64,000 nt of DNA from Naegleria lovaniensis (GCF_003324165.1 NW_025407868.1:186001-250000); one strand, 5' to 3'. Numbered from the stretch's first letter, positions 10,052-20,208 are shown. The notes: a model not told the origin generated them from the sequence alone. Program-made: numbers and translations.

Positions 10052-12187
10052 TTAAATGACTTCTACAATAGACTCAAGCTCATCCTCGCCTTGGCTGGTG
10101 GAGTGGGAGGATCCCTGGCTGGAAGCACGTCCATTATGCTCTTCAAAATCGTCAATGACAGGTGGTGGAGTTTCTTGATTGTCATTTCTCGATTCTGCTC
10201 TTGTTGCTTCTTTTTCTGAGTCCCTCCTCAAAGAAGTTCCTTCATAAGGATCTAAACCTTTGGATGCTAAATATTGTTTGAGATATTTGTTTTCGATTTT
10301 AAGCTTCTCATAATCTTCTGAATCAAAGTCCATGTTATGTCTGACAATTCTTTTCCATCTTCGGTTGTCTTCTGTTAACAATTTGATTTTAGCCTTCAGT
10401 TGCGGTATTTTCTCCAAGTGCATGTGTCGCTCTTCTTCCAATAGACTTTTAAGGCTTTCAATACTATTGTGAATTTGGGCCCGTTTGATTTCTTCATCTT
10501 CATTGTCATCATCATTCCTCTCTACGATCTTCAACAGACCATTTAGACCTCTCACGTCGTCCTCCACCTTTGCAATTAAATTCCGCTTTTCTCCACTGGA
10601 AATAAGAGGTAACTTGCTTTCAAAAAGCGGTTCGTTGGTTATCGACTCCATGTTTTTAGCAGACACCCGTTTTCGCTCCACCAGAGGAAACTCAACAACA
10701 GATGATTTGACCTCGTGCCTAAAACTTTTTTCTGTTTTGGGGGACACTGTGAGGGCTTTCGCTTTGTATAATGCAACCTCATCTCTAAGTAGTTTAATCT
10801 CTTCCTTTAGTTTCAAAATATACTTTTCTTTAGGGTCCATTTTGGAGATGGGAATATTCTTGATTTTTTTAACTCTTCCAGCATAAATTAAGGTTTTTAG
10901 CGTTTCTTCAGCATATTTTGATGAAGGGGTTAAACATGCAATCATGAGTGTCTTACTTTCTCCTCCTAGAGAATCCATAAGCAATTTTGTTAATTTGCTG
11001 TCTCTGTAGGGTATGTATGGATTGTCTTTTTTTGGAGAGCTTAATAAACTAATAACTTTTCCGAGAGTTAGTAATGATTTGTTAATACTTGAGGTCTCTG
11101 TCACAGATTTCGATTTCGATATTTTAAGCTTTTCACTTCCAGCCAAATCAACAAATCTTATCGATCCATATCGCTTACTATGGAACCCATCAACTGGATC
11201 CGTGGATGAAATATCGAAATGTATTGAAAATATAGAATGACTTCTCGAAGAGTCTCTATTAAGCTCATGAGACGATACTTTTCTGTTTGCAACTCCTTCA
11301 TTGAACACTGTCATTAATTCGTCAAGATTTTCAACTTCAACTAGACATAAATTCTCTACGAAAAATCCATCCTTATTGCTCCATCGCACTGGTAAATTTA
11401 CAGATCTTAGATTAAGTAAGTCGTTCACTTGTTCTTGATAGATTTCCAAGCAAGATGCTCTCATCCTTACTCGAATTTGATGAGTTTCTTCAGGTATTGA
11501 CATCATTTGATTCAAATAATCGAAAATATAGATGGCTGATCGAGGCACAATCCCAGGTGCATCATCCTCTCCGACAATAGTGTATGTCTTAAATATGATA
11601 TGTTAAAAATGTATCGAATTTCAGAGATAGCTTCATACCTTACCACATCCGGTTTGACCTTCAAAAGATTTAAGATTTTCAAAAGTAAATGATTTTTCAA
11701 CTTACCATACGCAAATACCGTAGATGCATAGCCATCAATAGCATATTTTAATAGATCCGATATTCCAGACTCTGAAAAAACTTCGTCTTGTGTTGAATCA
11801 GGCCCAAAACATCGATCAAAAGTGAATCCCTTATCTCTGTTATTTCCCTTCGGCTTGTGTGTTGCATTTGAATTGACCTATGGCAATGAAACATTAGCAA
11901 AAAGCAGTTTGAAATTTAGTAGTCACGTACATTGACAGAAACATTGTCATACTCGATGGCGAATTCATCACCTCTCTATATTTTCAATAATTAATTTAAT
12001 GATGGTCAAAAGGTCTACTACATACTTTTTTCTCTTTATTGCTCATGGGTCGTATCCGAACACAAACTTTGATGGCCTCTTTCTGAGCAACGTCATTATC
12101 GGAGAGATCTCCGTGCTCGCCGTTATGATTGTCGTTTGAGTTATCAACAGACGGCAACATTTTATTTGATGTTTTTACCGTCAACAT
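10052..12187 (-). CDS. Kinesin motor protein with N-terminal motor
   Basis: Five exons inferred: 12187-12026, 11975-11931, 11877-11706, 11658-11639 and 11587-10052, giving 644 residues. The motor begins at KVCVRIRP; the P-loop is GQTGCGK; SSRSHSIF, DLAGSEK and INKSLLTLGKVI are switch I and II elements, and YRDSKLTKLL follows. After the motor comes a long charged coiled coil and an acidic Ser-rich tail. The fourth exon is just 20 nt and carries most of the P-loop, with an intron directly after its Lys codon. Motor features faintly recall KIF12/KIF15-type kinesins; subfamily is uncertain. The start codon is 55 bp from the edge of the mobile element. Confidence 0.85.
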
Positions 12188-12242
12188 GGCGCCCAATTTG
12201 TAAAGGGTTTGTGCCACACATGAAAGCAGAACGATATTAAGA

Positions 12243-12338
12243 TATGGCGGCGCATCCGACGTTGAAGCGCACTAAAAACCTGTCAGATATTCGTCAAGTC
12301 AAAAATGAACATGAAAGCACAAAATAAATTTATTCGTT
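12243..12338 (+). repeat. Left terminal inverted repeat
   Basis: Inverted partner of 14581-14675. The first 67 bp match exactly; the inner part has two substitutions and small differences in an A/T run. The stop codon of the transposase-like ORF (12330-12332) falls inside this repeat, so the repeat is partly coding. Confidence 0.92.
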
Positions 12339-14090
12339 AGCTGTCATGCAGCAGAAGAGGTAATAGTACTGGTTTAGGGTTGCAAGGTATCTGTCTTCCA
12401 CAAGCTGTTCGTTGGAAGAGGTACGATAAATTCTCGTGGGATTTCCGTTCCCTCCAAACCTCATAGTATGAGCGAACATATCTTTGCCATACTTGTTCAG
12501 TCGTTCATGCACTGTCATGGCAAATGGGTACAATGTTCTGTAAATAAATAAATACATGATCACATGTTCTTGGAGAATGTGTAAATAATAAGGCATTTTC
12601 CAATACGTGCCTATTGTGTCTCCAATAACAGGGACAATGACAGAAATATAATGGTCAATTTTCTTTGCAACGTTGTGTAAATCATTGTCTGAGCAAAATG
12701 TTGGTTGTACCAATAATTTAACGAGTTCAGATCCTGCTTGAAATATTCTTGTCACCTTTCCAATCCAAACGTATGCAAGAGTAGAGAGTTGTTGATTACT
12801 TGCGTGCTTTTCCATGATTTGAGTGATATCTTCAATAATTTTGTTGCCATATGTTTCCCATACATCGTCTCCCATTAAATTAATTTTGTCATTTTGGCCA
12901 TAATATCCTTTGTCCTTGTAGTATTGTTTCAACTCTTTTTGACATTGCTTTGAAATTTTCAATGCAGCATGCAATGCAATCTGTAAATGATTTTCTCCCA
13001 ATCTCATGAATTGGTGCAAAATGTCAGGAATTCTTCGTAAAATGGAAATATTGGCGAAAATAATATCACCTAAACCAGGGTGTCGGTGTCCCTTGTCAGT
13101 AAAAAGTTCAGTGAAACAATCCCAGGTTTCAATTTGGATTTTGCCTTCAATTGTCTCTCGTAATGATTTTCGTGTGTTTTCTTTGGACTGAAACAACATT
13201 TTCAGTATTTCTTGAGCTCGATTATTGTTTTTCCACTTGAGCGAAAACAAGAATTGTTTGTGTGTTTCATAATCAATAGGGCATACAAAACATATTCTAT
13301 TCTTATCATCCGTTTGCAATGCAAGCATGTTTTTTAAATCTCCACCCATTGCTACATTAAATTGCAACCGAATAATAATTTTCTCTGAGGTACAGGTTTT
13401 CACAAAATTTTTCAAAAACGAATCTTTCTGAAATAGAGCAATTGGTAATTCAAATATAAACCGATGGCTTTCAAATTTTGCAATCAATGATTCAATTGGC
13501 TTGAATGAGCTCAATAATGTACAATGATTGTCGCTGTTTTTAGGTAACGCTGCCAATAATTTGTAATTACTATGATGTTGTGCAGCATCGCAAATAACAA
13601 GCCCTAAAAAGCAAAGTATTTCATTCACTTTCCTACTTAATTTATGGGCATCAGTGGACACTCTTGCCATTGAATAAACTTTAAATTCTCCTTTTTTGTT
13701 AAATCCAAATTTTCGGCTTCTGAATCCAGAAATCGGAGCATGTTCCAACCATTTTCCTGTCGAGCGTATCACTTCTATTACTTTTGTATTTGTTAATAAT
13801 TTTGAAAAAGACTGAATTGGATCAATCGCAAAGCCTTTGATATCGTTGTTGCTTTTGATGATGATCATCTCTTTTGCTATTTCATCCTTAATCCCTTTCC
13901 GATATTTCGAAATGGTTCGGTCACTGAATGGAATGTATTTTGTTTCATACAACTTTTTAATTTGTTTTTTGCTTAAACCAGTGTTGATGATATTACGTTC
14001 AACTTCTTCAATGGACAATCGATTATGTTTCTTTTCGACCATGTTGTTGTTTTCGTCAAGTGTTATGATTCGGAATTTAGTGTACCGCAT
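12330..14090 (-). CDS. Putative DDE-type transposase of an unassigned family
   Basis: An intact 586-codon ORF between the inverted repeats. I do not recognise the family by name. Candidate catalytic and structural residues seen in order: D147 in RVSTDAHKLSRK, D251 in MGGDLKN, a CFVC pair at 267-270 with H277, D356 in RRIPDILHQFMRL, H504 and H509 in LHILQEH, and E529 in VHERLNK. This series resembles the acidic, zinc-ligand, D-LH and E-NK order of RNase-H-fold transposases such as Transib/RAG1, but sequence similarity is slight. The same frame stays open upstream of the ATG to about 14246 without another ATG, so the real N-terminus may differ. Codon use is Lys/Ile-rich compared with the flanking genes. 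Confidence 0.65.
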   Translation of the reverse strand: MRYTKFRIITLDENNNMVEKKHNRLSIEEVERNIINTGLSKKQIKKLYETKYIPFSDRTISKYRKGIKDEIAKEMIIIKSNNDIKGFAIDPIQSFSKLLTNTKVIEVIRSTGKWLEHAPISGFRSRKFGFNKKGEFKVYSMARVSTDAHKLSRKVNEILCFLGLVICDAAQHHSNYKLLAALPKNSDNHCTLLSSFKPIESLIAKFESHRFIFELPIALFQKDSFLKNFVKTCTSEKIIIRLQFNVAMGGDLKNMLALQTDDKNRICFVCPIDYETHKQFLFSLKWKNNNRAQEILKMLFQSKENTRKSLRETIEGKIQIETWDCFTELFTDKGHRHPGLGDIIFANISILRRIPDILHQFMRLGENHLQIALHAALKISKQCQKELKQYYKDKGYYGQNDKINLMGDDVWETYGNKIIEDITQIMEKHASNQQLSTLAYVWIGKVTRIFQAGSELVKLLVQPTFCSDNDLHNVAKKIDHYISVIVPVIGDTIGTYWKMPYYLHILQEHVIMYLFIYRTLYPFAMTVHERLNKYGKDMFAHTMRFGGNGNPTRIYRTSSNEQLVEDRYLATLNQYYYLFCCMTANE

Positions 14091-14217
14091 TGTTGGGTGT
14101 ATTGGATCAGAAAGCGTTAACGAGATATTTAATTCTGCATTAGTTTGATTGATGTAATTGAATTCCTGTAATTGCTTTGTAATTGATGAAATGATGGAGG
14201 ACCATAATTGAGAACAA

Positions 14218-14247
14218 GCTGTTGTTTTACTAGCTTCAGCTAAAGCG
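14218..14247 (+). repeat. Internal inverted repeat, ORF 5' side
   Basis: Thirty bases that recur inverted at 14469-14498 with two mismatches. They lie in the open frame just upstream of the annotated transposase ATG, immediately before the internal TATGGCGGC copy. Confidence 0.75.
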
Positions 14248-14253
14248 ACTCCC

Positions 14254-14450
14254 TATGGCGGCGCAATTGGTACTAGAAACCTGTCAGATATTCGTCAATC
14301 CCACGTCAGCTGATTTGAGTAAACTCCAAAGGAATCAAAAATAAAATGAGTGAGTCTCTTCCTGATTGGTTTGCAAGGGTTTGAAGAACCGAAGCAACTT
14401 GGGTTCTTACTGCAACAACAGACAAACTGAAACGAAATATAGAGGCCATA
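14254..14450 (+). repeat. Nested 197-bp segment bounded by TATGGC / GCCATA
   Basis: The segment begins TATGGCGGCGCAATTGG and then carries AAACCTGTCAGATATTCGTC (14277-14296), the second conserved block of the terminal repeats, in the same orientation as the left terminus. It ends in GGCCATA. It therefore looks like an additional, diverged element end lying inside the larger element, forming with the right terminus a possible 422-bp derivative (14254-14675). The remainder shows no coding potential. Confidence 0.55.
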
Positions 14451-14468
14451 GGACGTTACACCATTATT

Positions 14469-14675
14469 CGCTTCAGCTGAAGCTTGTAAAACAACAGCGT
14501 GCCAACGAACAGCTCACGGAAGACAGATCCTTGCTAGCACCCTAAACCAGAACTATTACCAATTCTACTGCATGACATTCAACGAATAAATTTTTTTATG
14601 CTTTCATATTCATTTTTGACTTGACGAATATCTGACAGGTTTTTAGTGCGCTTCAACGTCGGATGCGCCGCCATA
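14469..14675 (-). repeat. Inverted, internally deleted copy of the element
   Basis: Read on the minus strand, 14675-14502 matches 12243-12415 (terminal repeat plus the last about 27 codons of the transposase), and 14498-14469 matches 14218-14247 (just 5' of the ORF), with only three bases between. The 1.8 kb separating those two blocks in the long copy is missing. The coding part has diverged and contains stops, while the terminal 67 bp are unchanged. This is the expected form of a deletion derivative or MITE precursor in inverted orientation. Confidence 0.7.
14581..14675 (-). repeat. Right terminal inverted repeat
   Basis: Inverted partner of 12243-12338. It ends GCGCCGCCATA, followed by the flanking GACTAGC. 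The matching left flank reads TTAAGA. Confidence 0.92.
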
Positions 14676-14933
14676 GACTAGCATTGGTTACTTGCGCTTT
14701 TCCTATTGTTTCTCTCTTCAAAAACTCTTTTTGAAGGGAATTTGGAAAAATTGACCGTTAAACAGGGCTTTCTTTTAGAGAGGAAGTGTATCAGCGTTTT
14801 TCATGTATTTAGGTGAAAATACAACGAACCCAGTATATTACTACTTCAAAATGATAAACATTTCGCCAATCTGTTTTTCACTTCGTTCTCCCGCCTTTTG
14901 GCGCCTTTTTTCCTATTTTATTAATCAAAAAAA
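14676..14933. other. Intergenic, 5' leader of the retinoblastoma-like gene
   Basis: No ORF or repeat is supported here. The stretch ends in a TTTT/AAAA-rich leader with GGCGCC-like blocks about 35 bp before the start codon. An E2F-type element is conceivable but I cannot define one. Confidence 0.4.
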
Positions 14934-17612
14934 ATGTATGCGTTTCCACCATCACAGCAACAATACACTTACAAATTAGAAAGCGCATCATCAACAGCAA
15001 CCGATGACGCCACACAAGAACAAGTGCTTGTGAATTTATGCCAAGAATTAAAAATTTTATACAACGACACTCTGATTGAAAGAGCAAAATTGATATATCA
15101 AAAAGGAGCATCACTATCGCAAGTGTTAGAATTTGGCGTATGTTTATTTGAGCGTTTGTGATTATCACTAACATCATTAATTACTACAACAGTCTAATAG
15201 ACAAGTTTATCTTGCATTTTGCTCTCTTTTTATTGCATCACGATTGGAAAGCCCAAATGATCTTTACTCAGACGAACAATTGATAGAATATAACAAATTT
15301 TCACTAAAGACTGACAGTGGTGTGTCGATCGGAAGTTTAATACACAAACCAAATATGAAGTATGTATTACATTTGTGGCGATTGGTAATTTTGTGCTTAC
15401 AATGGTGCTGATTTTCAGTTTGGTTGAAACATTTGAGTTGTTAAACAACACTTTGGTTTCGCTTCAGTTTGAAAACTCTACTTGCTATTCTGTTCTTCAA
15501 AAATCTCAAAAGAAACTTATTCTTTGTCATTATTTATTTGAAAGATATCAGGAATGCTTTAGAGAAGTTATCACACCTACCACAAATACAGATCTATTCA
15601 AAGTGGGATGGATTACATTAGTAGTACTGTGCAGACATTTACCATCGACACTACTGGATTTTACAGAATGTGCCAACTGTTTAATCAATTTTATGATCAT
15701 TTTTTGGAAGACTGCTAAGGACGTAAGACTGTCCGAAACCATTGACGAGTTATACTCAATATGCAACATTGCCAAGGATAAGGTGGACCCAAAGTATGAC
15801 GAATTTATCACAAACACACTGAGACAATTCAATATTTCAGATTTTTCCGAATATGTGATGGGCCAAGACTCCTTAACTCAAATCAATTCAGTGTTTGAGA
15901 AGGATGTTGATAGTACTCTTGGCGCTCTTGGGTTTGACGAAAGAATATTTATGTACACCAATGATATTAACGTCGTTGGTGATATTACAAAACTAACCTC
16001 AGCACCAGTATTCCAACTTAATCCCCCAAGACTGTCACAGGTAAATGATCCATTCAGATCTCCTCTGAAATCACCAGGCCATGGTGGCTTTTCTATCCCA
16101 CTAACACCTCTCCAAGCAACTCTACAAGTAGTACAAGTTATTGAAGAGTCCGTTAAAGACACTTCACAATTACCTGACGAGGCTTTGTTAACATATTTCA
16201 AGTCGTGTACACCTGATCAAACGTTGACTATTGAAAATAGGTTGGCTAGTCTCCTGGAAAAAGTGGATCTTAATAATCTTTTCGAATTCAACACGTCCAA
16301 ACGAAAGTCAGAGATATCAAAGATTTATTACAAGACTCTAAAACACATGCTACAAGCAGAAGAAAAAAGATTAGGTGGAGCTACCAACTTTACCAATCTA
16401 TTAACCAACGAAAATTTCCACAGATCATTAATAGTGTGTGCAGTAGAATGTATCGCCTTTGGATATAATTTGAAAGATTCGATTGGTCTCATTGATCTTC
16501 TGAATCATTTTGCACTTGAACCTTTTGAATTATCCATAGTGATTGAGAGTTTTGTTCAAAATGCAACATGGTTAAATAGTGCTCTGAAACGACACTTCAA
16601 GCACATTGAGGAACGTCTTTTAGAGTCTCTTGCTTGGAGAAGAAACTCTGTTCTCTATTCAAAACTTTCTAACTCTACCATTGTACAGCCTCCAAAACCT
16701 GGAAGTGAAACACCAAGCAAACATCACTCTCATGAAACGTTTGGAATGTACAGCCCTATTGCATCCAGAAAACAACCAGTTTCTAAAGGATCTAACTCAG
16801 TACAATTCTTCTTCCGTAAGATGTATAAATTAGTTTCGAGACGGATTCAAGAACTATGCTACAACTTTAATCAAACTCAACAGAACACGTCTGATGATCC
16901 AATGATCATTACTATGGATTTAATGGAACAAGTGTGGCATATTGTATACTATGCACTAAATGAGGCTAGAACAATAATGGTAAATAGACACATTGATCAC
17001 GTGATTATGTGTTCAATGTATGCAATTTGTAACAAGGTTAACAGAATGAGAATTTCATTTAAAGATATCATTTTCAATTATCGACTAATATGTGAAAACA
17101 ATAGGTCGATATCACCAGTAGAAATTGGAAAGATATTGTGGCAGGTACCTTTAGACAAGGAAGGAGAGTTTGGAGATATTGTGAAATTTTACAACAGTGT
17201 GTATATTCCAGCTGTGAAAAGCTTTATTCTTGATAAGACATCTGGCAACTCTCAATTCGAAAGACCAGAAATGCCCTATGTTGAGCTATTCGCCAAGACA
17301 AAGATTGCTCCAAACTTTGTGCTTTCTCCAAGAAAGTCTCAATATCCAAGGAGTGCCCTATTGTCACCTTCTAGAGACTATCCTGCTATTCAACTCACTC
17401 CTAGAACAAGGGCTCTCTATGAATTTGGATCGTCCAGTACAAAGAAACACTTTGATATCATTTCATCTTCTAATAATGATATATCTCAATCGGGTACAAG
17501 CGACTATAAGAGAGGTGTAAAACGAACATTAGATTTTGGAGAAGATACAGAAACGAGCTCGCATGATCCTGAACAGCGTAAGTTTGTTAAGGTTCATCAG
17601 CAGGAACAATAA
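14934..17612 (+). CDS. RBR: Retinoblastoma-related pocket protein
   Basis: Three exons: 14934-15137, 15193-15359 and 15419-17612, giving 854 residues. Pocket A lies at about residues 420-560 (FHRSLIVCAVECIAFGY, LEPFELSIVIESF, EERLLESLAW). Pocket B lies at about 585-720 (FFFRKMYKLVSRRI, NRHIDHVIMCSMYAIC, DIVKFYNSVYIPAVK), with the LxCxE-binding surface expected there. Both halves match the RB A/B cyclin-fold pockets. Clusters of SP/TP sites lie before pocket A, between the pockets and in the C-terminal tail (LSPRK, LSPSRD, LTPRTR), the usual CDK sites. Such proteins repress E2F-driven S-phase genes until phosphorylated. Start chosen at the ATG after an A-tract. Confidence 0.92.
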
Positions 17613-18461
17613 ATCCATATTGTGAACTGAAATTCTGATTGAGATTATCTCTAAATGATAACCTCCCATCTTGGTGTGCTATTGTCTCTTTTCCCTTACT
17701 ACTACAGTACAAGTATTGACCCTGTGTGTTGATCTCCTTCTTGCGCATGTCCCACGAATCATTTGAAAATTTACAAAGAAGAGCATAGGTCACCTATACA
17801 GACCGTTGCGGCCAATTTCCTCTGATCTCTTTCCTACATGTCCATAAATGGCTTTCTCGCTTTCCTTACTGTTGTTGTTCGACGTTGTGTACAAGTTGGT
17901 TTTTATTGAGAGAGAATCCTCAATGTTGATCAAGCAAGGGCTCTTATTCCAGCAACATGATTTGAGAGAGATGACTCGTCATCATGCTGATGTGCGATAA
18001 AGAGCCACCACCGACTGTCCTCTCGCTGCTAGTCGAGACAATCATCATGGAATCTACAGGAATCCTTCCAAATATTCATTTTTGAGAGTTATTGGTTTTC
18101 GCATCGCATAAAAAAAAGCTCTCTTGAGCGCTAACTCCATCTACAGTTCTCCTCTGTGCAGTGGCCACTTGTCTCATCATCTCCCTCAAGACCTTTCTTG
18201 CCAAACAACAGTCGCTAACGTCTTTAAAAAATATATGGACAACAAGCTCTAAGGATACATCATTGTTATTTATTCGTAAACGAGAGAGAGAAAGACAACA
18301 ACAACATCATCGAGAGTACAGTGCGTATATTTCCTTCGACTCAAGTCTTTTTGCCATCAAAAACTTGCAATAGCATATCATCATTAAGATAGTTTTCATT
18401 ATCGCCATTGAAACCATCAACCCTCAACCTCAAAAACAATCACCACTTGAACACCCTAGGA
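17613..18461. other. Intergenic region, 850 bp
   Basis: Small ORFs on both strands (for example 17587-17793 minus and 18161-18373 plus) lack homology features and are not called. The right part is rich in CAAC/CATC and GAGAGA tracts and probably is the leader of the next gene. No RNA gene is recognisable. Confidence 0.4.
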
Positions 18462-20123
18462 ATGTCAGAGTCACCAACAAAGTTTTTCGATGAGTCAGAC
18501 ACATCATCTACAAAAAGCGGAGGAGACGAGTCCAAGAAAAGGTCAACGGCCATGAAAGATTCCAAATCTAATGTTAGCCTTGGGGGTGATACCTCTCGGA
18601 AAAGAGAAGGATCGCTGATGGATCGTCTTGTAAACTCATCGAGTTCGGCCAATCTTCTTCAAAGCAAAAATAGTATATATGCTGTTTCTACGTCGTCATT
18701 AATACCCCAAGACTTTTTCAGCCTTGCCAGAACAAACTTCTCTGATGGAAAGCAAAAGGACATGACCTTGGCCATGTATCAGTTCAGTGGCCTGAATGGA
18801 CTCAACAGCAATGACGAAAATGTCTTCATCAACAACTGTTTGACCCTTATTCACCCTATAATACAGAAATACCACGGCGTATTCCATAAATATTACGATG
18901 AATATCTCATAGTAGTATATGAAGCACGGCATTCGCAACAAGCAATTGAATGTGCTTTCGATTGTATAGAGGCCATAAGGAAGAATGCACTAGAATGCTC
19001 GAAATCCAGTAGCTATTCAGCTCCTGGAGCCGAAAGGAACTATATTCTGTTAGAAAATATCAATGTCGTTGTCCATACCTGTCCTTGTAAAATTGCTCCA
19101 GTTCATTTCAACGAAAAACACTCAGATTTTACAATCATGACACCTTCTAAGGATGTTCTGAGAAGAATGGCAAACCTAGGCAGAGTGTATGATATTCCGA
19201 TTGTTATTTCTTCTCAAGTTGTACAGAAAAGCGAAATACTCAACGCTAAAACATTCAACAACCCAGCCATGAACATTACTCCAATAGGAAAATACTTTCT
19301 TGCCAACTCGTCGACTGAACTCTATCAAGTTTTTGATACCAATTGGGATGTTTTCCTATATTCGCCTGATAGAAGGAAGGATTTTAGGACCTCGCTAGAT
19401 ATGTTCCAACAAAGAAAATTCATTGCTGCCATGAACATATTCTCTAAGTTACACAGAATGAATGATAATGACAAGCTGTCCTTGTTATTTGTCAAAGTTT
19501 GTAGAATGTATCAACAAAGTGAATTACCTCCACAATGGGATGGTGTCATTATGTTGGATAAGGACAGTGAGCCCTATCCTATCAGCAAAAAACCAAAGGG
19601 GTTCTACATCCAAGCAGGTATTAGTGCCTCTTTCCATCTCGGTGACGAGCAATTCATGTCGCACGGCAAAGACAAGGAAGAAGAAATTCGGCTATTAACT
19701 GAATCCCTCAATCAGAAAGCTCTCATGATCAAGGACATGAAAGAAATTCTGTCGGTCAAAGAAACAGAACTTGCCAAACTTCATGAAATTACTGAGCTCT
19801 TGATGAAGGAAAAGAAGCAACTGAGCCAACAACTTAAACAAAGCAATGAAAGAAAAGCAACGGATAAAACAGCTCAGAAAAAGCTCCAACAACAAGACAG
19901 CAAAAATTTACAGGCCATGAACAACACAGGAGGAAATGAACATCAGCCAGTACAACCTTCTTCGTCAACAAACAATACACATAGTCGTGATGCTGAAGCT
20001 GGATGTATGGGAGGATTGTTTTCGTGTTTTGGAGGCTCAAAATCTAGTTCGCAACGAAACGCTCGTCATCGAAATGGAAGAAAGAAATATGTTGGAAATA
20101 GAGTCACACCAGTAAATCAATAA
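18462..20123 (+). CDS. Protein with degenerate class III nucleotide-cyclase homology domain
   Basis: 553 residues from the first ATG; the frame is open 18 codons further but without ATG. The N-terminal about 90 residues are Ser/Lys-rich. From about residue 95 the pattern FINNCLTLIHPIIQKYHGVFHKYYDEYLIVVY followed by an ECAFDCIEAIR helix matches the core of adenylyl/guanylyl cyclase domains, in which a growing protist family fuses cyclases to signalling modules. The metal-binding Asp of the usual G-D sequence is replaced by YDEY, so catalysis is doubtful. A coiled coil occupies about 400-480 and a CMGGLFSCFGG motif near the end offers possible palmitoylation sites. Function unknown. Confidence 0.5.
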   Translation: MSESPTKFFDESDTSSTKSGGDESKKRSTAMKDSKSNVSLGGDTSRKREGSLMDRLVNSSSSANLLQSKNSIYAVSTSSLIPQDFFSLARTNFSDGKQKDMTLAMYQFSGLNGLNSNDENVFINNCLTLIHPIIQKYHGVFHKYYDEYLIVVYEARHSQQAIECAFDCIEAIRKNALECSKSSSYSAPGAERNYILLENINVVVHTCPCKIAPVHFNEKHSDFTIMTPSKDVLRRMANLGRVYDIPIVISSQVVQKSEILNAKTFNNPAMNITPIGKYFLANSSTELYQVFDTNWDVFLYSPDRRKDFRTSLDMFQQRKFIAAMNIFSKLHRMNDNDKLSLLFVKVCRMYQQSELPPQWDGVIMLDKDSEPYPISKKPKGFYIQAGISASFHLGDEQFMSHGKDKEEEIRLLTESLNQKALMIKDMKEILSVKETELAKLHEITELLMKEKKQLSQQLKQSNERKATDKTAQKKLQQQDSKNLQAMNNTGGNEHQPVQPSSSTNNTHSRDAEAGCMGGLFSCFGGSKSSSQRNARHRNGRKKYVGNRVTPVNQ

Positions 20124-20208
20124 TTATTTTGTTATCGTAACATGAAGGATTATGTAATTGGGATATGGACTCCTTTCGTCAATCATTTTTGTTTTTTGAA
20201 CTTTAAAA

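Larger units (their letters stand above)
12243..14675. mobile_element. DNA transposon-like element with 95-bp terminal inverted repeats
   Basis: The sequences at 12243-12338 and 14581-14675 are inverted copies; the outer 67 bases are identical, beginning TATGGCGGCGCATCC. Between them lies one long ORF on the minus strand and, at the right side, an inverted shortened copy of the element. Every copy of the terminus starts TATGGCGGC, so either TA is the target duplication with the element starting TGGCGG, or TATGG is the true end; in the latter case the flanks share only GA. It sits in the intergenic space between the kinesin and retinoblastoma genes. No RT, integrase or LTR is present, so it is a class II element. 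Superfamily is not assigned. Confidence 0.85.

Noticed and set aside
12330-14090. Naming the transposase a RAG1 homologue
   Set aside because: Only the order of motifs is similar; a 5-bp target duplication and CACAG-like ends typical of Transib are not seen.
12243-14675. Tc1/mariner assignment of the mobile element from the TA at both ends
   Set aside because: The protein lacks the mariner DD34D/E spacing and helix-turn-helix pattern, and TA could equally be part of the repeat itself.
14878-15177. Minus-strand frame across the first RB exon
   Set aside because: Antisense shadow of a pocket-protein exon; the plus-strand reading continues into a conserved domain.
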